From NCBI RefSeq assembly GCF_000317515.1, contig NC_019738.1, positions 2,754,001 to 2,818,000 of the forward strand: DNA of 64,000 bases, read 5' to 3'. The DNA is from Allocoleopsis franciscana PCC 7113 (lineage in GTDB: Bacteria > Cyanobacteriota > Cyanobacteriia > Cyanobacteriales > Coleofasciculaceae). Numbering within the stretch: the stretch's first letter is position 1; every line of letters starts with the position of its first letter. Position numbers and translations under genes: made by a program. The notes beneath the pieces are model-generated. The model made no database searches, was not told the DNA's origin, and saw nothing but the letters and a program-made list of their open reading frames with translations. Positions 1-9,619 of this stretch are shown piece by piece.

Positions 1-419
1 ACTCCAGCTTCGCTCAGCGGGCCGGAGCGCCTGATTTCTTGCTGTAAAGTCGAGCCACTGATGTATTCTTGCACTAAGTAAAACTGTTGGTTGTCTTCAA
101 AATAATCCAACAGTCTTGGAACTTGAGGATGATTGCCAATCTTTCCCAGAGTTCTGGCTTCTCGTTCAAACAACTCTCGTGCCATAGGGATCAGATGAGC
201 ACCCGTTGAGGCTGGACGCAGTTGTTTGATCACACAACAGGGATCTCCAGGCAGAGATTCATCTTGGGCTAAAAATGTGGCTCCAAATCCACCTTGACCC
301 AAGGCTTTTTGGACGCGATAGCGATCTCGCAACAACAAGTGGGAACCACACGCCTGACAGGTCTCGACGTGGATTGGATTTTTAGGCTGAGGACAGGCAG
401 GATTTAAGCAGTAGCTCAT
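1..419 (-). CDS. Ser/Thr protein kinase with N-terminal zinc ribbon (partial, cut by window edge)
   Basis: The N-terminal 139 residues of a eukaryotic-type Ser/Thr kinase, running off the left edge. The start ATG is on the minus strand at 419. The protein begins with a four-cysteine zinc-ribbon pattern (C4, C9, C21, C24 region), then the kinase N-lobe with a GQGGFGATFLA glycine loop, the VIK lysine in CCVIKQL, and the helix-C glutamate in ELFEREARTL. The HRD and DFG motifs must lie outside the window. The layout is the same as in the GUN4-kinase at 11756-13129, so the two are paralogues. The C-terminal part and any extra domain are not visible. Substrates are unknown. Confidence 0.9.
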   Translation of the reverse strand, partial: MSYCLNPACPQPKNPIHVETCQACGSHLLLRDRYRVQKALGQGGFGATFLAQDESLPGDPCCVIKQLRPASTGAHLIPMARELFEREARTLGKIGNHPQVPRLLDYFEDNQQFYLVQEYISGSTLQQEIRRSGPLSEAG

Positions 420-840
420 TCAGCGTCACCGATGGGGCGTTGTCCGTGCTGGGACGAAACCTTATGATTGAAGCACCCGGCTTTATTTACTTATTGACTT
501 TTATGGGAAACGCACCGCCGAATGCACCCTCGCTTTGACAAGCCTTTGAATGAAATCTGATTTAAAACCAGGATATCCTACTTTTCATCTAGACTTGGGC
601 GTATGTGACGCAAGATTACGTCTAATCCCCCGATTTTCTGTAAAGAGTTGCTAAAGTTATATCCATTCTATTTGAAGCTTCCATAAACGGTGGCAAGAGT
701 AAATAGCAGTGGGGAAGGGAAGATTGGGGAATGGGGAGAAGAAGATTGATTGTAGACATCTTCACCTCTCATCTTTGGTTACCCCTCACCGTCTTGTTTG
801 TAAAATAATCACATCTACGGTAGGTAAAAACTAGGAGTCA
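420..840. other. Intergenic region between divergent kinase and pheT genes
   Basis: About 420 bases between the divergently oriented kinase and pheT. It must hold both promoters. A purine-rich stretch with repeated ggggaa-type runs lies near 710-750. No T-box-like leader, tRNA or convincing small gene was recognised. Confidence 0.5.
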
Positions 841-3288
841 ATGCGTATTTCTTTGAATTGGCTTCGGGAACTGGTGGACGTGACCCTGGCACCCGAAGAG
901 TTAGCCGAAACCCTGACATTTGCAGGGTTTGAGGTAGAAGACATCGAAGACCTGCGAAAATTAGCGGATGGTGTTGTGGTGGGGAAGGTACTCGACGTAC
1001 AGCCCCATCCTAATGCAGATAAGCTGAGGGTCTGTCAAGTGGATATTGGAGATCCCAATGGACCGTTGAATATTGTCTGTGGCGCGGCTAATGTCCGGGC
1101 GGAGGCTTATGTTCCGGTAGCCACCAGTGGCACTTACCTACCCGCGATCGACCTGAAAATTCGCGCCTCAAAACTACGAGGCGTTCGTTCAGAAGGCATG
1201 ATTTGTTCCCTAGCGGAAGTCGGCTTAGAAAAACAAGCCGAGGGCATTCACATCTTTGAAGAGGAAAACCTCCAGTTAGGGAGTGATGTGCGTCCTTTGC
1301 TGCACTTGGAAGATGTGATTCTCGATCTGACGGCAACCGCGAATCGGGCTGACGCCTTGAGTATGGTTGGGGTGGCGCGAGAAGTGGCGGCATTGACGGG
1401 AGCGGTACTAAAGCTGCCACAAGCGCCTGAACTTTCGCTCCCATCTGGGGCAAAAGGCTTGCATTTGAAAATTTCTGAGCCTGGTGCCTGTCCTGCCTAC
1501 ATGGGTACGGTGATCGAAGGGGTCAAAATTGAACCTTCCCCAGATTGGTTGCAACGGCGTTTACAAGCGGCTGGGGTGCGACCGATTAACAATGTGGTAG
1601 ATGTGACCAACTATGTTTTGTTGGAATGGGGTCAGCCGCTACATGCCTTTGACCGCGATCGCCTTTTAGCCGTTACTGGCAACAATTCCCTCACCATCGG
1701 TGTTCGCCTCGCCACTCAGGGAGAATCACTGAAAACCCTGGATGGTCAAACCCGAACCCTCCAACCCCAAACGTTGTTAATTACCGCAAACGATAAACCC
1801 GTTGCCCTCGCTGGAGTGATGGGGGGTGAGGAAACGGAAGTTTACGAGGGCACTCAGAATATCGTTTTAGAAGCGGCGCTATTTGAGTCGGTGGCAATTC
1901 GCCGCTCGGCTCGTAGCCTTGGTTTACGCACCGAGGCTTCTACTCGCTTCGAGCGGGGGGTGAATCAAGCCGAGTTAGGGATTGCCACAAAAAGAGCGAT
2001 CGCTTTGCTGACTGAGTTAGCTAGCGGCACCCTCACGTCACAATCTGTTGCCGACACACGACCCGATCCCGCCACTTGGACACGCTCAATTGAGTTACGT
2101 CTTGACCGCATCAATCAGATTTTAGGTCCGGTGGAACTGGAAGACGAGATTGGCGAAATTATGCCAGAGGATGTTGAACGTATCCTCACCGCCCTCGGCT
2201 GTCAATTGCAGCGGGGCAAAGACGAGGAATCCCTTCAATGGACTGTCACCGTACCCCCTTACCGCTATCGGGATTTGGAGCGGGAAATTGACCTGATTGA
2301 GGAAGTGGCTCGTCTCTACGGTTACAACAACTTCTGTGAGGAACTGCCGGATAAGACGGAAGCGGGTTATCTCTCCCTGGAACAGCAGTTAATGCGGCAA
2401 CTGCGAGAAGCCTTCCGGGCGGCAGGATTGACAGAATTAGTGCAATATTCATTGGTCAAGCCAACAAAAGACAAGCAAATTAATCTGGCTAATCCGCTGT
2501 TTACCGAATATTCTGCCCTACGCACCGATTTACTGTCTGGGCTGATTGATGCCTGTCAGTACAACTGGGAGCAGGGTAACGGTGTCCTCAATGGCTTTGA
2601 GATCGGTCGAGTCTTCTGGCGGGAAGAGGAAGGTTTCCAAGAAGCCGACGCCGTCGCTGGGATTTTGGGCGGCGACCCCACCCAAGGGCGCTGGGTTCAA
2701 GGAGGACAGGAGTCCCCCATGAGCTGGTATGAGGCGAAGGGGGTGCTAGAAAGCGTATTTGAGCGCTTAGCTTTGAAAATTGAGTATCAACCCAATCGGC
2801 AAGATAATCGCTTTCATCCAGGACGCACGGCTTCCTTGTGGCTTCAGGGAGAAAGCTTGGGGAGATTTGGGCAGTTGCATCCCCAGTTGCGATCAGAATA
2901 TGGCTTGCCAGATAGCATCTACGCCTTTGAACTGGACTTAGATGTCTTGTTGGATGCTTTAGCTCAGGAAGCAAGCCTGACACCGCGATTCAAGCCTTAT
3001 CCCACATTCCCAGCCTCTGACCGAGATATTGCCTTCTTCGTCGCGGAGAAAGTCTCGGTGGCAGACATCGAACGCACAACGCTCAACGCGGGTAAACCGT
3101 TATTAGAGTCGGTGCAAGTGTTTGATGAGTATCGCGGGGAATCGGTGCCTAAGGGACAGCGAAGTTTAGCGTTTCGGCTAGTCTATCGTGCAGGCGATCG
3201 CACCCTCGTTGCTGAAGAGGTGGAATCACTCCATCAAAAAGTGCGAGAATCACTTGTTGAAAAATTCGGCGTCACCCTCAGAGTTTAA
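841..3288 (+). CDS. pheT: Phenylalanine--tRNA ligase beta subunit
   Basis: The beta subunit of phenylalanyl-tRNA synthetase (alpha2-beta2 enzyme), which charges tRNA-Phe in the cytoplasm. The 815 residues match the usual length of about 800. Domains in order are an N-terminal tRNA-binding OB fold (about 40-150, with [18 protein letters not shown]), the B3/B4 editing region (about 210-400), B5, the catalytic-like core, and a C-terminal ferredoxin-fold anticodon-binding domain (about 720-815, beginning near [15 protein letters not shown]). The gene is intact. The catalytic alpha subunit gene pheS is not in this window, so the two subunits are encoded apart, as is common in cyanobacteria. The next gene, YciI-like, starts about 100 bases downstream and may be cotranscribed. 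Confidence 0.97.
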   Translation: MRISLNWLRELVDVTLAPEELAETLTFAGFEVEDIEDLRKLADGVVVGKVLDVQPHPNADKLRVCQVDIGDPNGPLNIVCGAANVRAEAYVPVATSGTYLPAIDLKIRASKLRGVRSEGMICSLAEVGLEKQAEGIHIFEEENLQLGSDVRPLLHLEDVILDLTATANRADALSMVGVAREVAALTGAVLKLPQAPELSLPSGAKGLHLKISEPGACPAYMGTVIEGVKIEPSPDWLQRRLQAAGVRPINNVVDVTNYVLLEWGQPLHAFDRDRLLAVTGNNSLTIGVRLATQGESLKTLDGQTRTLQPQTLLITANDKPVALAGVMGGEETEVYEGTQNIVLEAALFESVAIRRSARSLGLRTEASTRFERGVNQAELGIATKRAIALLTELASGTLTSQSVADTRPDPATWTRSIELRLDRINQILGPVELEDEIGEIMPEDVERILTALGCQLQRGKDEESLQWTVTVPPYRYRDLEREIDLIEEVARLYGYNNFCEELPDKTEAGYLSLEQQLMRQLREAFRAAGLTELVQYSLVKPTKDKQINLANPLFTEYSALRTDLLSGLIDACQYNWEQGNGVLNGFEIGRVFWREEEGFQEADAVAGILGGDPTQGRWVQGGQESPMSWYEAKGVLESVFERLALKIEYQPNRQDNRFHPGRTASLWLQGESLGRFGQLHPQLRSEYGLPDSIYAFELDLDVLLDALAQEASLTPRFKPYPTFPASDRDIAFFVAEKVSVADIERTTLNAGKPLLESVQVFDEYRGESVPKGQRSLAFRLVYRAGDRTLVAEEVESLHQKVRESLVEKFGVTLRV

Positions 3289-3332
3289 AAAGTTGTTATT
3301 GGTTCTTGGTGGTTGGTTTTTGGCTCATACTC

Positions 3333-3380
3333 AATTACCAATTACCAATTACCCATTACCAATTACCAATTACCCATTAG
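3333..3380. repeat. AATTACC heptamer tandem repeat
   Basis: Tandem seven-base units (AATTACC with CCATTACC variants) fill about 48 bases just before the ATG of the YciI-like gene. The array reads as two near-identical blocks of about 21 bases. It occupies the place where a ribosome-binding site would sit, and no Shine-Dalgarno sequence is visible. Such heptamer runs are common in cyanobacterial spacers. Confidence 0.8.
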
Positions 3381-3385
3381 TAACT

Positions 3386-3655
3386 ATGCCTAAATACATA
3401 ATGTGGGGAAGCTATTGCGAGGACGTTTTAGAAAAGCGTGCCCCTTACCGACAAGCTCATCTGGATCGTTTGGCGAAGCAAAAAGAATCGGGAGTCTTGA
3501 TTACAATTGGCCCGACGAAGGATGTAACTAAAGTATTTGGGATCTATGAAGCAGAGGATGAAGCCACAGTACGTCAGTTAGTTGAGTCTGACCCTTACTG
3601 GCAAAATGGTATTTGGACTGAATACGAAATCAAAGAATGGATTCAAGCTTTTTAA
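3386..3655 (+). CDS. YciI-like (YCII-related) domain protein
   Basis: A small soluble protein of 89 residues starting MPKYIMWGSYCEDVL. It matches the YCII/YciI ferredoxin-like fold family in length, in the segment RAPYRQAHLDRL (a conserved His after Arg), in the central GPTKD segment, and in the C-terminal VESDPYWQNGIWTEYEI pattern (YciI proteins typically have a DPF or DPY motif here). The family is often described as potential enzymes, with the conserved His and Asp proposed as active-site residues. The true role is unknown. The ATG at 3386 is preferred over longer in-frame reading because the upstream extension covers pheT and the heptamer repeats. Confidence 0.85.
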   Translation: MPKYIMWGSYCEDVLEKRAPYRQAHLDRLAKQKESGVLITIGPTKDVTKVFGIYEAEDEATVRQLVESDPYWQNGIWTEYEIKEWIQAF

Positions 3656-3811
3656 GGGCTATGAATGGGTCGAAAGATAAAAAATATATTCTTTCAATCC
3701 GTTATTTTCATTAAGGTTAAAAAACTCACCATTCCGGATTAGCCTTGACGATCGCTGAACATAAGTCAAACTGTAGAAAAGTGCCCAGTATCATCAGTTG
3801 GCTGTATAAAA

Positions 3812-6433
3812 ATGTCGAGCGCTCCCAAGTGGAAATTCTGGAAACCTAACCCAACCTCTGCTCCAACTCAGCGGACAAAGCATCAGACAAAGACCGGGAC
3901 TTCAACGTCCGCAGGGTTTGAGCGCTGGATTAAGACCAATGGGTTGGGTCACCTGTTGGTTGGGGTCTGGGCGCTCTCAGGGGCGATCGCAACGGCTCTG
4001 AATGGGAGTCTGGTGCAATCGATGGAACGACAAGCCCAGACATTGTTCTTCCAACTCCGAGGTGCAGTCCCAGCCCCAAAAAACATTGTGATTTTAGCGA
4101 TCGATGATGACTCCATGACTCAATGGAAGAATTCGTATCAGGTCGATCCTAAAAGCGCAGCTAACTTGGAGACGATTAAAAATTGGCCTTGGAAACGAGA
4201 AGCCTATGCCATTGCCATTGAGCGACTCATGGCGGCTGGAGCCAAAACTGTCGCGTTGGATATTGTTTTGGATCTCCCCAGCAGTTACGGTGAGGCAGAT
4301 GATGCCGCATTGCAACGGGTACTGCAAAAGTATGCAGGTCAAGTCACCCTAGCCGCCAGTTACGAAGAAGATGAAACTCGACCCGGTGATTCGACTAAAC
4401 TCATTCAGCCCGGTACTTTCCTAGAAACGAAACCGATGTCTGTTGGCTCCATTAACTACTTTATTGAGCCTAATGGCAGAATTCATCGTCACGGTAAGGA
4501 GTTTCCTAAACTTTTAGGGCAACAATATTCAGACCCCGAACTGGCTAAAGCTTTTGCTGAAATTGTTGCCACAGTTCCCTCGTTTGATGAGGCAATTTTA
4601 CAAGCGGCTGGACTCTCTTACCCTCAACCGAAGGGCGACACAATTTTCTTCTATGGTTCCGCTAATAGCTTCGAGATTATTCCCTTCTGGAATGTCCTCG
4701 ATCCTAGTAACTGGAATAGCTATCTCCAACAGGGACAGTATTTCAAAGACAAGATTGTCTTAATTGGGCCAACAGCAACTTTACTACAAGACTTTCACCC
4801 CACACCTTTTTCCGAAAGCTTGTTGTATCCCCAACGGATGAGTGGAGTGGAACTCCATGCCCATGCGATCGCCACCTTACTACAGGGACGCTCCATTGCG
4901 GAAGCCATGCCTAATCCCGCCCAAAGAGGGCTTTTCGTCTTCATCGGGATTGTTGGGGCGGGCTTTTTAATCACCAGAATCAAGAACCTGCCAGTGCGCC
5001 TCGGATTAGCCGCAGGGGCGGTATTCGCTTGGGGGGGAATCAGTTATGCCTTGTTCGTTTATAGTCGTGTCATTTTACCCACCACCGTTCCAGTATTAGC
5101 GATCGCCCTATCGTCTCTCTCTTACGGCACCCTTGGCTCAATTCGGGATTATTTCAAGCAACTCAAAATTCGTCGCACCATCAAGCAATACTCTTCCTCA
5201 CCCATCGTTCGGGAAATGATTTCTCAGACGGACGAATTTGAAGGACTCTTGGAAGAGAGGGAACTAGAAATGATGAATACTCTTTTAGGTGGGCGCTACA
5301 AAACCATCGAAAAACTCGGTTCAGGAGGCTTTGGTGAAACCATTATTGCAGAAGATACCCAACGACCTGGTAATCCTCGGTGCGTTGTTAAGGTACTTAG
5401 ACCAGCTAGTAATAATCCCAAAATGTGGGAACTCGCACGACGGTTATTTATCAAAGAAGCTGAAATTTTAGAAAAACTGGGTCAACATAACCAAATCCCT
5501 CAACTCCTTGCTCATTTTGAAGAGGGTGAAGAATTTTGTTTAGTCCAAGAATTGGTTGTTGGTCGCCCTCTTACCCATGAGTTGCCGCTACTGGTGCCGC
5601 TTTCTGAAGCCAAAGTGATTGATATTGTGCAAGAGCTTTTAATGGTTTTGAAATTTATTCATTCTCATGGGGTCATTCACCGAGATATTAAACCCGATAA
5701 CATTATCCGACGGCAATCTGATGGAAAGTTAGTTCTGATTGATTTTGGTGCTGTTAAAGAACTCAATATTCAACTAACGGAGGGTGAACAGCAAACGGAA
5801 TTAACGATAGGAATTGGCACGAAAGGTTATATGCCTAACGAACAAGCGGCAGGTAATCCAAAATACAATAGTGATATTTATGCCTTAGGCATGATTGCCA
5901 TTCAAGCCTTAACTGTAACCCATCCCGCTCACTTGCCCTCTAGTCCTATAACCGGAGAAGTCATCTGGGAAGATAAAGCAACTGTTAGCCCTAAATTGGC
6001 AGCAATTATTAAGAAAATGGTTCGTTACAATTTTCGTACTCGCTATCAGTCTGCAACAGAGGTATTAGAAGCACTAAAACCCTTAATTGCAGCGTTGCCT
6101 CCAGATTTCTCTAACAGTTCTAAGGTACAGGATAAACGGCGTACTCATTCTGACTCCTCAAAGGATACTCCCTTGCACAATCCTCCTGATTCAACACATA
6201 TATGGTCGGAAGCAGAAGCGGATACACCCCAAGAGGTGCAGGATTCAACACATATATGGTCGGAAGCAGAAGCGGATACACCCCAAGAGGTGCAGGATTC
6301 AACACGGATATGGTCGGAAGCGGAGACTCCTCAAGACGTGCAGGATTCAACACGGATATGGTCTGACGTGGTTACACCTCAAGACGATGCTGAAGACTCC
6401 ACAATGCCTAAAAAGGCTCAGGCTGAAGAATGA
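3812..6433 (+). CDS. CHASE2-domain Ser/Thr protein kinase
   Basis: A membrane-bound receptor-type Ser/Thr kinase of 873 residues. A first membrane segment (about 45-66) is followed by an extracytoplasmic CHASE2 sensor (about 75-365) and then closely spaced membrane segments (about 372-440). The cytoplasmic kinase (about 496-760) has glycine loop GSGGFG 503-508, Lys527, catalytic HRD 623-625 and DFG 644-646, so it should be active. The tail carries four tandem repeats beginning DSTHIWSEAEA (residues 793-858), two of them identical. The orientation implies sensing outside or in the periplasm and phosphorylation inside. No ligand can be deduced. It stands alone, with neighbours on both strands. 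Confidence 0.93.
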   Translation: MSSAPKWKFWKPNPTSAPTQRTKHQTKTGTSTSAGFERWIKTNGLGHLLVGVWALSGAIATALNGSLVQSMERQAQTLFFQLRGAVPAPKNIVILAIDDDSMTQWKNSYQVDPKSAANLETIKNWPWKREAYAIAIERLMAAGAKTVALDIVLDLPSSYGEADDAALQRVLQKYAGQVTLAASYEEDETRPGDSTKLIQPGTFLETKPMSVGSINYFIEPNGRIHRHGKEFPKLLGQQYSDPELAKAFAEIVATVPSFDEAILQAAGLSYPQPKGDTIFFYGSANSFEIIPFWNVLDPSNWNSYLQQGQYFKDKIVLIGPTATLLQDFHPTPFSESLLYPQRMSGVELHAHAIATLLQGRSIAEAMPNPAQRGLFVFIGIVGAGFLITRIKNLPVRLGLAAGAVFAWGGISYALFVYSRVILPTTVPVLAIALSSLSYGTLGSIRDYFKQLKIRRTIKQYSSSPIVREMISQTDEFEGLLEERELEMMNTLLGGRYKTIEKLGSGGFGETIIAEDTQRPGNPRCVVKVLRPASNNPKMWELARRLFIKEAEILEKLGQHNQIPQLLAHFEEGEEFCLVQELVVGRPLTHELPLLVPLSEAKVIDIVQELLMVLKFIHSHGVIHRDIKPDNIIRRQSDGKLVLIDFGAVKELNIQLTEGEQQTELTIGIGTKGYMPNEQAAGNPKYNSDIYALGMIAIQALTVTHPAHLPSSPITGEVIWEDKATVSPKLAAIIKKMVRYNFRTRYQSATEVLEALKPLIAALPPDFSNSSKVQDKRRTHSDSSKDTPLHNPPDSTHIWSEAEADTPQEVQDSTHIWSEAEADTPQEVQDSTRIWSEAETPQDVQDSTRIWSDVVTPQDDAEDSTMPKKAQAEE
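6188..6388 (+). repeat. Tandem coding repeats in kinase tail (54, 54, 48, 45 bp)
   Basis: Four consecutive in-frame units encode DSTHIWSEAEADTPQEVQ-like segments. The first two units (6188-6241 and 6242-6295) are identical 54-mers. The third (6296-6343) has lost two codons, and the fourth (6344-6388) is more diverged. The identity of the first two points to recent duplication. Each unit holds S and T residues next to acidic ones, so the tail could be an autophosphorylation or FHA-docking segment (inference). Confidence 0.9.
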
Positions 6434-6863
6434 TCAAAGAAACATGATCAGAATTTATCCCAATCTTCCAATCTCCCATTTATGGGTAAAAACGAGAGCG
6501 TCTATGACAGCTATCACTTAACTCAACGATAATCGTCACCCATTTTCAAAGCCTTTGATCACCCGTCATTCAGGATAAATCGTAGATATTTAGGATACGA
6601 GCAGTTGAGTCGTAATTTAGCTGCTTTTGGAGAAATTGGCGATGCTTGAAAAGATACTGTTATCCATCACAATCACGTTTGCGCTCTATCTATCTGCACA
6701 ATCTGGTGAGTTGAATAAAACCCTAACGTTTTCAGTTGTACAAAAGCCAGCCATCTCAGCGCCAAGGTGAGGCAGTGGCGCTAGTCTTCATCCCAAGTTG
6801 CGTTCAAACGAGATAGATCAAAAACAGCAGGGGAACTCCCCGATGCCTAAAATTAAGTTGAAA
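6434..6863. other. Spacer between convergent kinase and TPR genes
   Basis: About 430 bases between the ends of two convergent genes. It contains one possible short gene (6642-6770, listed separately). No clear terminator hairpin with a T-tract was seen. Confidence 0.4.
6642..6770 (+). CDS. Possible small secreted or membrane peptide (42 aa)
   Basis: A short open frame starting at an ATG preceded by ggag about 10 bases upstream. It encodes a Lys-containing N-terminus, a hydrophobic core (ILLSITITFALYLSA) and a short polar tail, which is the shape of a signal peptide or single-pass mini-protein. No family is recognised. It lies in an otherwise empty convergent spacer, so it could also be chance. 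Confidence 0.3.
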   Translation: MLEKILLSITITFALYLSAQSGELNKTLTFSVVQKPAISAPR

Positions 6864-8651
6864 CTATCCTTGAAGTTTTTTGAGCTGGAACTGAGCATCG
6901 TTATAGCCACCAATCCGACCATTATTTAAAAACAGTCTGGAGGCTTCCTGAAAATCGGTGATCGCTTCCGATTTATTCCCTACCGCCAGATGGGTTAAGC
7001 CTCGACCATAGTAAGCAAAAGCATTTTTGGGATTCAGCCGAATTGCATCGGTGTAATCGGCGATCGCACCTTGCTGATCGCCCAAATCCCGACGAGCATC
7101 CGCTCGATTACTATAAGCAATACTATTATTAGAATTCAGCCGAATGGCTTGGGTGTAATCTTCTAACGCGCCTTGCTTATCTCCTAAATTGCGGCGAATA
7201 TCTCCTCGATTACTATAAGCTGTGTCGTTATTCGGATTGAACCGAATGGCTTGAGAGCAATCTTGAAGGGCGTTTTGATAATCTTTCAGATTAAAGTAAG
7301 CAATACATCGATTATTATAAGGTTCGTCCTTATTGGGATTAAGGGCAATGGCTTGGGTACAATCAACGATCGCATCCTGATGAGCACTTAAATTTAACCT
7401 AGCACTACAGCGATTGGTATAAGCTGCCGCATTCTTCGGTTCTAATTCAATGGCTTGGGTGTAATCCTCCACCGCTCCTCCATAATCTCCCAAGAGAAAT
7501 CTGGCTCTACCCCTGCTATAGTAAGCCTTAGCATTCTTCGGTTCTAATTCCAGTGCTTTGGTATAGTCCTCCATCGCCTCCCGTTGATCACCAGCCTCAG
7601 AACGCGCTAGACCCCTGGAAACATAAGCTTTAGCCTCGTTGGGATTGAGTCGAATCACCTGATTGAGGTCTTCAATCGCCGCTCGATAATTTTTCAGTTC
7701 AAAGTAAGTAATACCCCGTTTATAGTAAGCCTCGGCATCATTCGGCTGTAGTCGAATTAACTGGTCAAAATCCTCAATTGCGCCTTGCCAATCTTGCAAA
7801 TCGTAACGGGCAAGCCCCCGATTATAATAAGCACCTGCTTTATTCGGTTCAAGGCGAATCATCTGGCTGTAATCTTCAATTGCCGCTTTGTAATCGCCTA
7901 AATCATAGTGAGCATTGCCCCGGTTGCCATAGGCTAAGGGGTTGTTAGGATTAAGCCGAATAGCTTGGTCAAAATCCTGAATCGCTCCTCGACGATCCTC
8001 TTTTTTCAGCTTTTCAACCCCCTGGTTGTAATAAGATTTGGCATTGGTCTGATTTTGACTTTGAAGCAATACCAGAAATCCCGCAACAAGCCCTAGAAAG
8101 GCTCCCGCTGCCAGAATCAGCCACAGGAGTTTGCGAAACCGAGGTTTCTGAGGATGAGGAGGAGGGGGAGGCGGGGGAGGCGGCTGTACACTGTCAATTC
8201 CTTTATTATGTGCTTCTGGGGGAGATGTGGGTATCGGCGACCGTGTCGGTGTCGGCGTATTGGTCGAACCCAACATTTTGAACATTTCTTGTAACCGGAC
8301 AACCCCTTGGTCTTCTGATTGCAGAGAACTGGATTCAGTTTGTGAGTTTAAGGGATGACCCGGAACATATTCTTCCACCAAATAGAACTTTTGGTCTTCC
8401 ACAAAATAATCTAATATGTCGGAAGACGGATGATTTTGTGCCAATCGATCCAACACATCTGGCTTCCGCTCGATTAAAAATTGCAGACGGGTAAAGGCAA
8501 GCGAGTTTTTCTTGGGCAGCTTTAACTGTCTAACTACACAAACGGGAAAATCGGGATGGTGAATATCTGCCGCCAGATAGATGAGTCCCGAAGTCCCTGA
8601 GCCTAAAACTCTAACGATGCGATAACGATTATTTAAAACCTGATTGATCAT
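6864..8651 (-). CDS. Membrane TPR protein with degenerate kinase N-lobe
   Basis: A fusion protein of 595 residues. Residues 1-100 resemble only the N-lobe of a Ser/Thr kinase (NNRYRIVRVLGSGTSGLIYLA, then LVEEYVPGHPL). The lysine expected in the VIK position is Arg41, and there is no C-lobe, HRD or DFG, so it cannot be a kinase. A linker follows with a nine-proline run (157-165), one membrane helix (about 174-196), and then eleven 34-residue TPR units (about 205-577) with the typical A-Y-NRG...DYxxAIEDYxxAIRLNPN pattern. The TPRs would scaffold protein complexes. The orientation suggests the kinase remnant is cytoplasmic and the TPRs are outside the membrane, but this is not certain. Confidence 0.9.
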   Translation of the reverse strand: MINQVLNNRYRIVRVLGSGTSGLIYLAADIHHPDFPVCVVRQLKLPKKNSLAFTRLQFLIERKPDVLDRLAQNHPSSDILDYFVEDQKFYLVEEYVPGHPLNSQTESSSLQSEDQGVVRLQEMFKMLGSTNTPTPTRSPIPTSPPEAHNKGIDSVQPPPPPPPPPHPQKPRFRKLLWLILAAGAFLGLVAGFLVLLQSQNQTNAKSYYNQGVEKLKKEDRRGAIQDFDQAIRLNPNNPLAYGNRGNAHYDLGDYKAAIEDYSQMIRLEPNKAGAYYNRGLARYDLQDWQGAIEDFDQLIRLQPNDAEAYYKRGITYFELKNYRAAIEDLNQVIRLNPNEAKAYVSRGLARSEAGDQREAMEDYTKALELEPKNAKAYYSRGRARFLLGDYGGAVEDYTQAIELEPKNAAAYTNRCSARLNLSAHQDAIVDCTQAIALNPNKDEPYNNRCIAYFNLKDYQNALQDCSQAIRFNPNNDTAYSNRGDIRRNLGDKQGALEDYTQAIRLNSNNSIAYSNRADARRDLGDQQGAIADYTDAIRLNPKNAFAYYGRGLTHLAVGNKSEAITDFQEASRLFLNNGRIGGYNDAQFQLKKLQG

Positions 8652-8773
8652 AACTCCCTTAGCCCCCGCCCCTACTTAAGCGATTGTACGAGAGAAATCG
8701 ATCGGGCTAGAATCTCAGGTGACCCGCTCAAGGGTTGCTGTCATACACTTTAAACATACTAAATTCAAGGTAG

Positions 8774-8803
8774 AAGCCTCCTTTAGAGGAGGCTTTTGTG
8801 GTT
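8774..8803. terminator. Stem-loop with T-rich flank between cobA and TPR gene
   Basis: A stem agcctcct/aggaggct (8775-8782 and 8787-8794) followed on the plus strand by tttt and a run of seven T. It lies 3' of cobA, which reads leftward, and 5' of the TPR gene, so it is a likely bidirectional terminator for the siroheme operon, although the better T-tract faces the plus strand. Confidence 0.6.
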
Positions 8804-8821
8804 TTTTTGACGGAATTTTGC

Positions 8822-9619
8822 TTAATTTTGGATTTTAGGCTGTACTACCGCTGATAAAACATGATGTAACTCAACGACATCCCCAATCACAGCGATCGCA
8901 GGCGCTTCAAATTGAGTCTCCTCCACTTGGGCGACAATCGTTCCCAAGCTGCCAAATAATTCTTCCTGATCGGGTCGCGTTCCCCACCGAATGAGTGCCA
9001 CTGACGTCTGGTCACTCAATCCCGCCTCCCGGAGTTCGCTAACGATGTAGGGTAAATTGTGAACTCCCATATAAATCACAATCGTTTCTGATCCGTGGGC
9101 GATCGCACTCCAATTCACTTTGGGTCGATACTTTCCTGCCGACTCGTGACCTGTGACAAAGGTTACGGAGGAACTATAAGCACGATGGGTTAAAGGAATG
9201 CCGGCATACGCTGGGGCAGCAATTCCTGAAGTTACCCCAGGCACCACTTCCACCGACACCCCCGCCTGTAACAAATCTTCCATCTCCTCGCCGCCGCGCC
9301 CGAATACAAATGGGTCACCCCCCTTGAGTCGCACTACCACTGCGTTGGACTGCGCCTTTTCAATTAATAGCTGCGTGGTCTCCTCCTGAAACTTAGAATG
9401 ACGCCCCTTGCGCTTCCCCGCATCAATTTTTTCAGCTTGGGGATTAATCATCGCTAAAATTTGGGGACTGACAAGGGCGTCATAAATCACCACATCCGCA
9501 CACTCCAACAATCCCTTCCCTTTCAGCGTCATCAACCCAGGGTCTCCTGGCCCTGCACCCACTAGATAAACCTTACCCAAAACTCTGTTCCCTTCACCCT
9601 CTGTGACTCTGTGGTTCAT
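8822..9619 (-). CDS. cobA: Uroporphyrinogen-III C-methyltransferase
   Basis: The SAM-dependent enzyme that methylates uroporphyrinogen III at C2 and C7 to give precorrin-2, the entry to siroheme and cobalamin. The 265 residues fit the single-function SUMT length. Diagnostic motifs are [18 protein letters not shown] (about 17-34), [16 protein letters not shown] (97-112) and [21 protein letters not shown] (126-146). There is no CysG-type dehydrogenase/chelatase fusion. The ATG overlaps the stop of the upstream sirB-like gene by four bases (ATGA), which indicates translational coupling in a siroheme operon. Siroheme serves nitrite and sulfite reductases. Confidence 0.95.
   Translation of the reverse strand: MNHRVTEGEGNRVLGKVYLVGAGPGDPGLMTLKGKGLLECADVVIYDALVSPQILAMINPQAEKIDAGKRKGRHSKFQEETTQLLIEKAQSNAVVVRLKGGDPFVFGRGGEEMEDLLQAGVSVEVVPGVTSGIAAPAYAGIPLTHRAYSSSVTFVTGHESAGKYRPKVNWSAIAHGSETIVIYMGVHNLPYIVSELREAGLSDQTSVALIRWGTRPDQEELFGSLGTIVAQVEETQFEAPAIAVIGDVVELHHVLSAVVQPKIQN

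Noticed and set aside
1088-1453. Open frame of 121 codons on the minus strand inside pheT
   Set aside because: Fully within the well-supported pheT gene, with no recognisable domain.
2588-2983. 131-codon minus-strand frame in pheT
   Set aside because: Shadow of the pheT coding sequence; no start signal or domain.
3333-3380. CRISPR-like array
   Set aside because: The repeat is only a seven-base tandem unit without spacers; there are no cas genes in the window.
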